From contig NZ_CP099631.1 of assembly GCF_023821985.2 (NCBI RefSeq), forward strand, positions 30,623 to 94,622: a stretch of DNA of 64,000 nucleotides, in the 5' to 3' direction. The first letter of the stretch is position 1. Every line of letters starts with the position of its first letter. Source of the DNA: Dyadobacter chenhuakuii. Lineage in GTDB: Bacteria > Bacteroidota > Bacteroidia > Cytophagales > Spirosomataceae. Below are positions 33,576-43,200 of the stretch, piece after piece. The notes beneath the pieces are model-generated. The model did no database searches. It was not told the DNA's origin and saw nothing but the letters and a program-made list of their open reading frames with translations. Both the position numbers and the translations under genes were made by a program.

Positions 33576-34590
33576 TTATTCTTCTTTCTGTAATTTTTCA
33601 ATCTCCTTGTTCATCTCATCAATCAACTGTTTTTCACTCGGCAGGTACAGTTTATATTCACTGGCAATAATTGTTTTATTATTTTCAGGTAGTGAGATCT
33701 TGACCACTGCATTGTTCTTGTCTGCACAGAGAAGTATTCCGATAGTTGGGTTTTCAAAATCCCTCTTTTCATATCGGTCATAGTAGTTCACATACATTTG
33801 AAGCTGACCTATGTCCTGATGGCTAAGCTTTGTCGTTTTGATCTCGATGATGACAAAACACTGTAATAGTCTATTATAGAAAACCAGGTCGACGAAAAAC
33901 TCATCTCCTTCAATATGAAGTCTTTTTTGCCTAGCGACGAAAGCTAAACCATTGCCCAATTTCAATAGGAAGTCATGAAGATGATTGATGATGGCTTGTT
34001 CTAAGTCCTTCTCGTAATAAGAGGATTCCCTTTTTAGGCCCAAAAACTCCAGGTACATTGGATCTTTGATAATCTCTTTCGCGTCAGATGGGTTTTGTTC
34101 GCTTCGCGCAACAGCCAGAACACTTTTACGGTCATTACTTAATAGCAGGCGCTCCCACAAACTACTGTTGATTTGCCTTTCAAGCTGACGAACTGTCCAA
34201 TTGTTTTTGACTGTTTCCGCAATATAAAAATCTCTTTTATCCTGTGAGTCTAATCGTATCAGCAACTTGTACTGACTCCAGCTCAATTGCGAATACAGTG
34301 TATTCGCAATTGGGAACTGGCGATAAAACTGTCTAAAAAGCTCAATTTATCGTTTGGAAAACCCACTACCAAATTCCGGTTCAAGTTGATTTGCAATTAG
34401 TTGGGTAAGGTATTGGCCATATCCTGCACGATCCTCTCCCACTTGCTCTACTTCAACAATGCGTTGTCCAACTTTCCAGTACATTAAAGTGCGCTCATGA
34501 TCTACTGCGCGTATGGCAGTCTCCTTAAATATCTGAATTATTGCCTTAATGTCGGCTATTAGGGCCTGCTTGTAAGTGTCCCATAATTGC
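33576..34590 (-). pseudogene. second DUF1016/YhcG gene, broken by a nonsense codon
   Basis: The frame encodes a full DUF1016 N-domain start (LQLWDTYKQALIADIKAIIQ; TLMYWKVGQRIVEVEQ; GYGQYLTQLIANQL) then GFSKR, TAA at 34347-34349, then IELFRQFYRQFPI and the rest of the protein. A CAA-to-TAA change would explain it, since relatives read Q or N there. After the stop, an ATG at 34284-34286 could give a 236-residue product with the intact PD-(D/E)XK part (FVDLVFYNR, VIIEIKTTK, GILLCADK). The 5' end lacks a good start, and the IS3 element begins 30 bp upstream, so it may have lost its promoter too. Confidence 0.85.
34284..34312. repeat. perfect 29-bp palindrome inside the broken DUF1016 gene
   Basis: Arms CAATTGCGAATACA and TGTATTCGCAATTG with one central base. 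It occupies the same codons (encoding PIANTLYSQL before SWSQ) as the palindrome at 29615-29643, with different inner arm bases. Confidence 0.95.
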
Positions 34591-34649
34591 AGACAATTTG
34601 AAATTAGAGAATATCACTTAATTGAGCCCCTCCCAGGTTTTCAGACGGT

Positions 34650-35495
34650 TTAAATTAGAGTTTCCGGTGTTTCTTGATGTAAAGTAACAAATTCCTTGGG
34701 GGTTAAATCATTCAGCGCACTGTGAGGCCTGAAGTGGTTATATTCCCACCGAAAGTCTTCGATTTTTTCCCTCGCGTCGTCTGAGGATAGAAACCAATTA
34801 ACTGAAAGGCACTCATCCCGGAATTTACCATTAAATGATTCAACATATGGATTGTCTGTTGGTTTTCCTGGCCTTGAGAAGTCAAGTGTCACACCGTTTG
34901 AATACGCCCATAAATCCATTTCCTTTGATATGAACTCGCTTCCATTATCGCATTGAACTCGTTCTGGATAACAGCCTTCAACCAGGCAAATTCTGGTCAG
35001 TTCAGCCGCTACATCAGCTCCTTTCAAAGATTTGCCGGGCAGCAATCCATGGCAGATTTTACTACAATTATCCACTACAGTTAAGACCCGGAACCGTTCG
35101 CCGTTGAAAAGCGCATCTTGCACGAAATCCATGCTCCAGACTTTGTTGATTCCTTGAGTGTCCAAACGTTCCAACCGGTGTTCTGCACTACGACTTCTTC
35201 TTGGCCTTTTTGTTCTCAAATTCAAGCCACAGGTCTTGTAAACACGGTAAACTCGTTTATGATTGTCGCTGAAACCTTCTCTTTTCAACAGCACAAAAAT
35301 TCGGCGAAACCCATATCTGACTCTCGTATTTGCGATTTCTTTCATCCGCATCGCCAGCAATGTGTCGTCGCGGCGGTGTCGCTTATAATAGTACATGGCC
35401 CGTACTAACTTCACACAGCGGCAAGCTCTTTGGATCGAGACCCGATAGTTGGATACCAACCAATTAGCCATTTCCATCTTGTAAGGAGGCTTCAC
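34650..35495 (-). CDS. IS3-family transposase OrfB (DDE integrase)
   Basis: A 281-residue integrase-type protein with the helical N-terminal HTH_21 region (RYGFRRIFVLLKREGF) and an rve core. The acidic triad appears as D123 (VWSMDFVQDA), D183 (VQCDNGSEF) and E219 (NPYVESFNGKFRDEC). All three are present, so the enzyme looks functional. It starts at a GTG that overlaps the orfA stop by 4 bp. As in other IS3 elements, the active transposase is probably an OrfAB fusion made by a -1 frameshift on the A8G run near the end of orfA. Confidence 0.93.
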   Translation of the reverse strand: MKPPYKMEMANWLVSNYRVSIQRACRCVKLVRAMYYYKRHRRDDTLLAMRMKEIANTRVRYGFRRIFVLLKREGFSDNHKRVYRVYKTCGLNLRTKRPRRSRSAEHRLERLDTQGINKVWSMDFVQDALFNGERFRVLTVVDNCSKICHGLLPGKSLKGADVAAELTRICLVEGCYPERVQCDNGSEFISKEMDLWAYSNGVTLDFSRPGKPTDNPYVESFNGKFRDECLSVNWFLSSDDAREKIEDFRWEYNHFRPHSALNDLTPKEFVTLHQETPETLI

Positions 35496-35758
35496 AACTT
35501 TTTTTTAATAACATCCTGCAGCATTTGCTTGTCCAGACTTAGGTCTGCCACGAGCTTTTTTAATTGCGCATTTTCCTCCTCCAACTGGCGCAGTTTTCGC
35601 AGCTCAGCAACACCCATTCCGCCATATTTTTTCTTCCAATTGAAGAAGGTTGCCTGGGACACTCCCAATTGACGGCAGATCTCCTCCACCCGTGTCCCGC
35701 TCTCTGACTGTCTAAGCGCAAAAGCGATCTGCGCCTCAGTGAATTTCGACTTTTTCAT
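35492..35758 (-). CDS. IS3-family transposase OrfA
   Basis: An 88-residue protein with an HTH_8/Transposase_8 domain (MKKSKFTEAQIAFALRQSES, GVSQATFFNWKKKYGG) and a leucine zipper (LRKLRQLEEENAQLKKLVAD). It ends in a run of eight A and one G (35498-35506 in complement), an ideal -1 slippery site just before its stop. The wording of the first 45 residues is that of the IS407 subgroup. Intact. Confidence 0.93.
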   Translation of the reverse strand: MKKSKFTEAQIAFALRQSESGTRVEEICRQLGVSQATFFNWKKKYGGMGVAELRKLRQLEEENAQLKKLVADLSLDKQMLQDVIKKKL

Positions 35759-36017
35759 AGTGACAAATTACGTTTTTGATCCGTTTTTGCCACCGAAAAT
35801 CTCCAGTTTTCAGCTGTCTTGTTTGCCGGGGGGAGGTCACTGCTGAATTTGAATTGTTTTACCGTTAAACCTAACACTAATGGTTGCCTTAGAGGCCCCT
35901 ACTGTTAGTCTGAAACATTTTGGAACACAGATTTTAGGATGCGATTGTATAAATATGCCTGATGATCACCGGACATTCAGAAATGAGCAGGCATATTATG
36001 ACGGGTATAGCATTAGA

Positions 36018-37131
36018 TTACACTCCGGCTTGTTCTTTCTGCTTTTCAATCGCATCCAGCAGTTTCTGAAAAGGCTCGGTGAACTTGTCTATTCCCTCAT
36101 TTTCGAGCTGGACAGCCACAGCTTCCATATCAATCCCTCCGGCCTTTATTTTTTCCAAAATAGATGCTGCGCTGTCCAGGTCTTCTTCCAGGCGGCTTGC
36201 CGGATCTCCGTGATCTCGGAATGCTTCCAGCGTTTGCAGCGGAATGGTGTTGACCGTGTCTGGTCCAATGAGTGCTTCCACATACCGGGTGTCTTTGAAA
36301 GCAGGATCCTTACTACTGGTACTCGCCCACAGCAACCGCTGCGGTACTGCACCTTTTTCAGATAGCTTCTTCCAGCGCTCAGAGCTGAACAGTCCTTTTA
36401 TATATCTGGTAAGCCGTTTTTGCAGATGCGATGGCAACTTGCCCGCGCAGATCACCCAGCCCGTTCTTGTCTAAAAACGGGTCTACCAAAATGTCGATCC
36501 GGCTCAAAAAGAAGCTGGCAACAGAAGAAACATGGTTAATGGGCAGTCCTTGTTTTTCCCTTTTTTCCAGTCCCGAAATATATGCTTCCACGACTGCTTC
36601 ATAACGTATAAGGCTGAAAAGCAAGGTAACATTCACATTAATTCCCTCACTGATTGCTGTCTCGATGGCAATAATGCCCGCCTGGGTTCCAGGGATTTTA
36701 ATCATTACATTTTCCTTATCAACCTGCTCCCAGAGCTCGTGCGCCTGCTTGATGGTAGCCTGGGTATCACGTGCCAGGAACGGGGACACTTCCAGGCTTA
36801 CATAGCCATCAGCGCCAACCACGTCTTCTTGATTGTATACAGGTGCCAGCACATCGCATGCTAGTTTGATATCAGACACAGCCAGTCCGAAAAATACTTC
36901 ATCCGTACTCAGACCTTCATTAGTCAGGCGGGCAATGTCCTGATCGTAATCGGAACTGCTGCTGATGGCCTTTTCAAAAATAGCCGGGTTGGATGTCACA
37001 CCACGCACACCGTCTTCATCAATCAATTTCTTTAATTCTCCCGAGAAAATGATCTTGCGGTCAATGAAATCAAGCCAGATGCTCTGGCCATAATCATGTA
37101 TTTGTTTTACCTTATTATTGTCCATATTCAA
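36018..37131 (-). pseudogene. tal: transaldolase with a +1 frameshift
   Basis: Two overlapping frames together encode a 370-residue transaldolase. The first (37131 to 36379) covers SIWLDFIDR, VRGVTSNPAIFEKA, the Schiff-base lysine region MIKIPGTQAG and VSSVASFFLSRID. The second (36018 to 36455) covers LFSSERWKKLSEKGA, RLLWASTSSKDP and the C-terminus. They join if one A is removed from the AAAA run at 36396-36399 (complement), giving …AYQIYKGLFSSERW. The long form (about 370 aa) is the actinobacterial/cyanobacterial-type Tal. The single indel in a homopolymer could be a real mutation or a base-calling error. If real, the product is truncated after 250 residues. Confidence 0.85.
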
Positions 37132-37848
37132 ATCTGATTTTAGTGTATTGAATGCGATTATTTATTCTTTGTCAATCATGCCGGCAACTGACCGCAATAC
37201 AGTTGCCAAAGCTGCCAGCAGTGAAGGCCTTCTCCTTCTGCGCCAATTTTCGGTGCGATCAGTAAATATGTTGCCAGCTCGTGCCGCGCTTCCCCAAAAT
37301 CATCAAACTGATCAATGCTGCGGCAAATAAAGGCAAGCTAAAAAACTCTTTGAAGATCTGACTTGCCCCTGGTCTGATTACCTCGCCCGCTTTATCAGAC
37401 CAACATATGATGGGGTTTGTAATACGTTGTCTATAAATGTCATAAAGTAATAATTAGTGCCGGATCTGGTGAATGGAGCCTTGCCTAGCAATTATCGATC
37501 CATCAGCGCTTCTTACATCAAACTTTTATTGATTTCCCAGACACGGCAGCAAGAAAGCTGCGCGAGAGATTGGAGCACTTTTAAACTAATTTAAGTTGCT
37601 CACCGATGGGATGTTTGGACCATATTTGTGCTATGCACTTGACACAGCAAACAAGCCATATTTGTAACAACCTTTACACCAATTCAGACCACATTTGGAT
37701 CTATCTATCAAGGACAAGGTGGCACTGCACACCAATTAGCAGTTAATCCAGGATGCTGAGCCCCCTTTTAAATTGTTGGAGTTAATATTTCTTTTGGAAG
37801 GTTTTAACCACTAAAAGCCTGGTACCTTTAATTGCCATTTGGAAAAAG
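37132..37848. other. intergenic region with possible remnants
   Basis: No intact gene. On the minus strand, two overlapping frames read somewhat like protein without starts: …GEARHELATYLLIAPKIG ending at 37176, and …GASQIFKEFFSLPLFAAALI. One may be a relic of a small gene beside tal. 37460-37848 shows nothing recognisable. Confidence 0.35.
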
Positions 37849-38337
37849 TTACCGGAGTATTGGGGCCTTACCATAAATGATCAATGAACGAGCTGGCAGC
37901 GTCAACCGGACTGATTTACCATTCCTGTCTTCAACATTTAACTCGGCCGGGATTTGTTGGGGACCAAATAAAAGGTATAATTTTTCATCTGGTGCATACA
38001 AGTCTTTATCTATGGTTACATATACTATTGCCTGTTTATGCTGATCCAGGTTTATAGCACATAGGATTTCTTGCCCATTTAAAATCTTTGACCAAGCAAA
38101 AATCTTTTCTACACCACTAATATTACTGTTTGAGTTGGTGAATGTTGTCCCGTTCTCAGAACTCGGCCGCCAATAGTGCGAGCCATTTTTAATAGCTGGT
38201 TGCAAACCCATAAGTGATTGCAGGCCGGCCATCGCAGTAGGGTTTACTTTAAATTCTTTCCAAAAATTTTGTATTTCAGTGCCGGTATCGCCGGGTAGCC
38301 ATTCGTTGCCATTCATTGTTTCCATTGTAATATCCAT
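37849..38337 (-). pseudogene. C-terminal fragment of a GH13 alpha-amylase-like protein
   Basis: A 162-residue frame. Its sequence (QPAIKNGSHYWRPSSENG, IFAWSKILNGQEILCAINLD, an all-beta end with SVRLTLPARSLIIYG) is the domain that closes alpha-amylase family proteins, where beta strands follow the TIM barrel. The barrel and catalytic residues are missing. Its ATG immediately follows the stop of an unrelated small gene (TAGATG), so it may be expressed by chance but cannot be an enzyme. It may be the remnant of a trehalose/glycogen gene cluster that includes tal. Confidence 0.6.
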
Positions 38338-38577
38338 CTAAACACATGCCTTCAAAAAGTCTTTTACCTCATTTAGACTGGCTTGAAGCTCCGTTAAAAG
38401 CTGCGCAGTAACACGCTGCAAGCGCAAATTCGGCTTGGTGATTTTGTCTTTCCCAAACGCAGACATGAAATGCTTCGAACCAATCCTTTCAATTTCTGCC
38501 TTATGTTGACTTGGCAAATTTTCATTTAATTGTATTTCGGGCAGCGTTTTTTTCTCGGCGCCATCTTCTTCTTCCAT
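38338..38577 (-). CDS. small hypothetical protein
   Basis: A 79-residue, charged, helical protein (EIERIGSKHFMSAFGKDK, LLTELQASLNEVKDFLKACV) without a signal peptide. Its stop abuts the ATG of the amylase fragment. No family is recognised. It could itself be a fragment. Confidence 0.4.
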   Translation of the reverse strand: MEEEDGAEKKTLPEIQLNENLPSQHKAEIERIGSKHFMSAFGKDKITKPNLRLQRVTAQLLTELQASLNEVKDFLKACV

Positions 38578-38697
38578 TTGTACTGGCCTAAGGCCTAGCC
38601 CTGCTCCTTACCTGGTTTTCGCGAGCTTTGCAGTCATTACTCTATGTCTTTCATCTAACCTACAAACGGGGCCCAGTGCCTTCCCTACATTCACTTA

Positions 38698-39132
38698 TTA
38701 CTGAGCATTTTTGATATATTTTGGTGATTCACATTCTTGCCAGTACTCTACAATTTTTACTATCATTTTTTTTAATCTATCATAATTACTTGGTTTGATA
38801 AAGAATCCCTGAATCGACCTTGAATACGCCTCGATCACATGCTTTTGTTCGGCACTGGTGGAAAAGAAAAGATATGGGATGGATTTGAGTCTCAAATCTT
38901 CATTGTTATGAATTTTTTCATACAGTTCCATCCCATTTAATTTTGGCATATTAATGTCAGAAAGAACAAGAAAAGGTTCAATATTTATATGTGTCAAGTA
39001 TTCCAAAGCTTGTACACCGTCTCCAAAGAAAACCAGCTCATTCTCATAATTCAGCTCTTTGAAAATTTCAGAAAGGATATCCTGGTCGTCCATGTCATCT
39101 TCTATTATTACAATAGGTCCTTTTTTATTCAT
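38698..39132 (-). CDS. single-domain response regulator (Rcp1-like REC)
   Basis: A 144-residue receiver domain with no output: acidic pocket EDD (11-13), phospho-acceptor Asp59 (VLSDINMPKLNG), Ser/Thr switch FFSTSAE and Lys in FFIKPSNY. This is the Rcp1 type that pairs with hybrid phytochrome or CheB/R-linked kinases. It is in the same direction as the CheB gene 45 bp upstream and the CheB-CheR-kinase, so probably their target. A close paralogue at 43672-44094 faces away on the other side of the kinase. Confidence 0.93.
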   Translation of the reverse strand: MNKKGPIVIIEDDMDDQDILSEIFKELNYENELVFFGDGVQALEYLTHINIEPFLVLSDINMPKLNGMELYEKIHNNEDLRLKSIPYLFFSTSAEQKHVIEAYSRSIQGFFIKPSNYDRLKKMIVKIVEYWQECESPKYIKNAQ

Positions 39133-39177
39133 AACTGTTTATTGTTCTGATCCTTAGTAAGTACTGAAAAACGTGCA

Positions 39178-40197
39178 TTAAGTGGGTGTATCCTGAGCAG
39201 TCCCCTTGTCATCAGCAAGCAGGATCGCCTTAATCCGGTCAATGTGCACCAGGGAAAGCTCTGCCCGTTCGAGCGCCGACTTCTTGATTGCCCCGGTTTG
39301 CTCTTTTGCAAAAGTGGTCAAAAGGTTCCTTCTTTCTTCAAACATCCGGAGCGCCGTCCACATCGTCTCTTCGATCTTCAAGGTTTGCTCGGCGATCAAA
39401 GCCTGCGCGGTATAAGCATGACCTGTATGGCAGCGGAAGCGTGTCAGAGGGCCTTTGTCCACTTTCCATAGCACACCACCACAGCCAGGGCAATTAAACG
39501 GAACCTGATCTCCCAGGGAATTGACAGCAGGTAAATCGCTTAACACGCGTTTGGCAATCTTTGCTTCGATCATTATATCTTTAGGGATCGGCCTGCTTTT
39601 TTCTGGTTTTGCCGCCAGGAGCTGATACAGTAAACCGCCCATTTCCATAAGGGGCAAACAGAAATCCACATCTACCTGCTTGATAGCGTTGGCTGGCATA
39701 TCAGGGTATTCTGCGTCTTGCGGATCTTGAACTATGCACGTACCGCCGCACCGCTTGATAGCAATCATCCCGGCTGTTCCGTCATCCAAGTAACCTGTCA
39801 GCAGGACCCCAATTACATTGCTACCGAAAACAACAGCAGCTGACCGAAACAATGGGTCAATTGCAGGCCGGGAGCGGTTTTCGTGCGCGCCCTTTGTAAC
39901 CAGGATCTTTTGGTCATCACCGATCATCAAATGATGATCAGAAGGTGCCAGGTACAAATGCCCATTTTGAAGGCTTTCGCCATTTACAGCGTGCTGGCAT
40001 TTCAGTTCATTCTGCTTATCGAGCTCGTTTAAAAGCACGTCCCCCGTCGCGTCAGCTGAAATATGCTGGACAACCAGTATTGGGGCTGGAAAATTTTCTT
40101 GCAGCTGGTTGATTAATGTTTTCAGCGCATTAAGGCCGCCAGCGGAAGTGCCGATGACAACAACTTTTGCCGGCAGCTCCGGTTTGTTTTTGGCCAT
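39178..40197 (-). CDS. CheB-type protein-glutamate methylesterase without receiver
   Basis: A 339-residue protein starting directly with the CheB catalytic domain (VVVIGTSAGGLNAL nucleophile Ser; VVQHIS histidine; LLTGYLDDGTAGM aspartate). No REC domain precedes it. The C-terminal part has NCPGCGGVLWK…RFRCHTGHAYT, a Cys/His cluster suggesting zinc binding, and a helical end. Such orphan CheBs are common beside CheB-CheR-kinase fusions. The absence of receptors, CheA or CheW nearby indicates that the system modifies or senses something other than classical chemoreceptors. Confidence 0.9.
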   Translation of the reverse strand: MAKNKPELPAKVVVIGTSAGGLNALKTLINQLQENFPAPILVVQHISADATGDVLLNELDKQNELKCQHAVNGESLQNGHLYLAPSDHHLMIGDDQKILVTKGAHENRSRPAIDPLFRSAAVVFGSNVIGVLLTGYLDDGTAGMIAIKRCGGTCIVQDPQDAEYPDMPANAIKQVDVDFCLPLMEMGGLLYQLLAAKPEKSRPIPKDIMIEAKIAKRVLSDLPAVNSLGDQVPFNCPGCGGVLWKVDKGPLTRFRCHTGHAYTAQALIAEQTLKIEETMWTALRMFEERRNLLTTFAKEQTGAIKKSALERAELSLVHIDRIKAILLADDKGTAQDTPT

Positions 40198-40272
40198 AGT
40201 AGTTTGATGATAGAGCGCGGATGATCCAGGTAAACCAAAAAGACCGGTAGAAACCTGAGTAGCTACTGCAGC

Positions 40273-43200
40273 TTAACTCGGAAAATAGATCACAAATTCG
40301 CTTCCTGTACCGAGTGCGCTTTCAACCCGGATACTGCCACCGGCAGCATCGATTATTTTTTTTGCCAGATAAAGCCCGATCCCCTGCCCTTCATGGTCAG
40401 TTTGGAGCCTGTGGTATTTGTGAAAGATTTTATCAATGTCACCTTCGGCCATCCCAGTCCCATTATCCTGGACTGTCAGGGCGATGAATTCACCTACCGT
40501 AGCTGTCTGGATGGTGACAACAGGCGTGTCTTCTGATCGGTACTTGATCGCGTTGGAAACCAGGTTAAACAAGATGCTTCTCAGGTTCTTTTTAGAAAAA
40601 AGGATTTGACTCACTTTCAAATCGCTTGTGATCACCGCGCCGGTCTGCTTGATCTTATCGCCCAGGCTCCACAGGATGCTTTCCAAAATTTCATTCATAT
40701 TAACCATCTCAGTCAAAAGAGCCTGGTCTTCAATTTTGGCTACTGTACCAATGTCCTTGATCAGGGCCCCGAACTTATTAACTGAATTGCCGATAATGTT
40801 TAAAATCGGTTTTAGTTCTACATCGTCTGCCCGCATTTCAGTTAATAGGCCGATACTGATACCTATATTACTGAGCGGTCCTAGCAGGTCATGAGATGCC
40901 GTATGTACAAAATTGTCCAGGTCGCCGTTAATGCGGGTCAGGATTTCATTCTTTTTGTCCAGCTGGTGTTGTATCTCTTTCAGGCTGGTAATTTCATTGA
41001 AAGTAATAATGGCACCCGTCCTTTTATTGCCAAGCTGCTGGATATAGGGCATCGTCATGACCTGGTACCATTTTCCATCATTGGCCTGGATTTCGCGGGT
41101 TATAGGATAACCGTTGTCCAGGACATGACTTATGTCATCAGAAAGGGTTTCGAACCTGAAATTGGTCGAGATATTACTGATTGGACGCCCAATGTCGCTT
41201 TCAACCAAGTTAATATGCCGGACGGTCCCAGGCGAAAATCGCATCAGGCGAAGATCTGAGCTGATAAAGAGCTGGCCATTGATGTTGCTTTTGAAATAAT
41301 TGTTCAGATCATCGTTAAGCTCTAAGAGCTCGCGGTTCTTTAACTGGTAATCTGCATTAATCGTGTGCAGCTCTTCATTGATGGACTGCATTTCCTCATT
41401 GCTGCTCTGCATCTCCTCATTGGCCGATAGTAGCTCCTCATTAAAGGACTGCATATTCTCGTTGAGTGCAAACAGTTTTTCGGTGGCAGCAGCAAGTTGC
41501 TCTTTCTGGTCTTTGTTTTCTTGCTCTAAAAACCTGGTATAATCGTCCAGGTAAAGCTTCTCGTCAAACTGCATTGTGCTTGATGACTGGCCGGAACCTT
41601 GATCCTCGCTAAACTGTACAACTAAGAACCCATTAGGCCGGCCTCTAAGGACCATCGGGCTAACCGACAAGTTTACCTTGATTGTCTCTTGGCCGTGCTG
41701 GATCTGTACTCCTGTGACTACTGTTCTTTTATGGGTTTCGCTAACATTTTTGCAGGCTGCCTTGAAAGCAATATTAAGAGGGCCCGGTAGAAGTTCGGTC
41801 AGATCAGATGTTAAAATCTTTTGGGTAAGGAACCTTCCGGTTGGGCCGTAGGATTTAAGCACCCTGTTGTTTTCATCAATACAGACAAGCAGACGCTGGT
41901 CTTCATTAAGGATGGTTTCATGAATCGCCCCATCCAGGGTGCGGTCGGGCACTTTATTGGTTTCTGGTTGAGCAACCCCTAAGCCGGCCGGCTTATGGTA
42001 GGTATATTCCGGCAGGGTAAACGTCTCAAAGTTTACGGATGGGGTAGCATCCAGTTTCTGGTAGATCTTCGCATTTTTATCAATGACTTTCATGCTCTTT
42101 AATATCGGCGAGGGGTTCTCACTGGATCCTAGAAACAGGTATCCCTCGGGTTTTAGCCCAAAGAGGAGCATGTGATAGATTTTTTGTTGTAAGAGCGGGG
42201 TCATGTAAATCAGCAGGTTGCGGCAGCTGATCAGGTGCATATTGCAATAGGGCGGATTTTTCACCAGGTCATGTCTGGAAAAGATAACCATTTTACGCAA
42301 GGCAACCGTTACCTTATAATCCTCCCCCTCCTGTATAAAGTATTTTTCCAGGTAGGATTGTGGCATTTTGGACACTATGGCAGCAGCGTAAATGCCTTTG
42401 CTGGCATGCGCCAGGGCAGCAGTATCAATATCGGTAGCAAAGATTTTCACCTGCTGGTCCTGGATCTTTTCCCCTAAAAGCTCTCGCACAAGGATAGCCA
42501 TTGAGTAGGCTTCTTCGCCCGTCGCACAACCAGTAACCCATATCCGGATTTCCTGGCCATGTGAAAGACTTTTTACAATGGCGGGGAGCACCCGGTTTTC
42601 CAGCGCATCAAATGCTTCGGTGTCCCTAAAAAAAGCAGTCACGCTAATCAGGAAGTCTTTGGCAAGCGCTTCAATTTCATCAGGGGAAGCTTTGGCAAAT
42701 TCCAGGTAAGCTTCCAGGCGTTCAAAGTTGTTATAAGCCGCCCTTCTTTTGATCCGGCGCAAAATAGTCGACTGCTTGTAGTCTGAAAAATCCAGTGGAA
42801 GCTGCTGGCTTATGATCTCGATCAAACCAGCCATATTTTCTCCATCAGAGATGCCGGCCGCTAGTAGTTCAATTTCCCGCTTAACATATTCTTCGATAGC
42901 GCCAGGCATTGCCTCGGGCTCCACAATAAAGTCCACCATTCCAGTGGCGATTGCATTGGAAGGCATGCTGTTGAATTCGGTGGTTTGCGGGTTTCTGGCA
43001 ATCACCATCCCGCCTGCCTTCTTAATTGCTTTAACGCCATCGCTGCCATCAGAGCCCAGGCCCGACAGAATGACGCCAATCGCCTTGGGGCCGTAGTCGG
43101 CAGCAAGGGAAGATAAGAAGGTATTGATGGTCATGTGCGGACCGCGCACGTCGGTTTTATCGCTTAAATGTAAATGTCCCCTTTTAACGGTCATAAACTT

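Larger units (their letters stand above)
34623..35839 (-). mobile_element. complete IS3-family insertion sequence, IS407-like
   Basis: About 1217 bp bounded by imperfect terminal inverted repeats: left TGAGCCCCTCCCAGG and, read in reverse, right TGACCTCCCCCCGGC. It contains overlapping orfA and orfB. No clear target duplication is visible (flanks …CTTAAT and CTGCTG…), so it may be old or one flank may have recombined. It lies against the 5' end of a broken DUF1016 gene. Confidence 0.88.
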
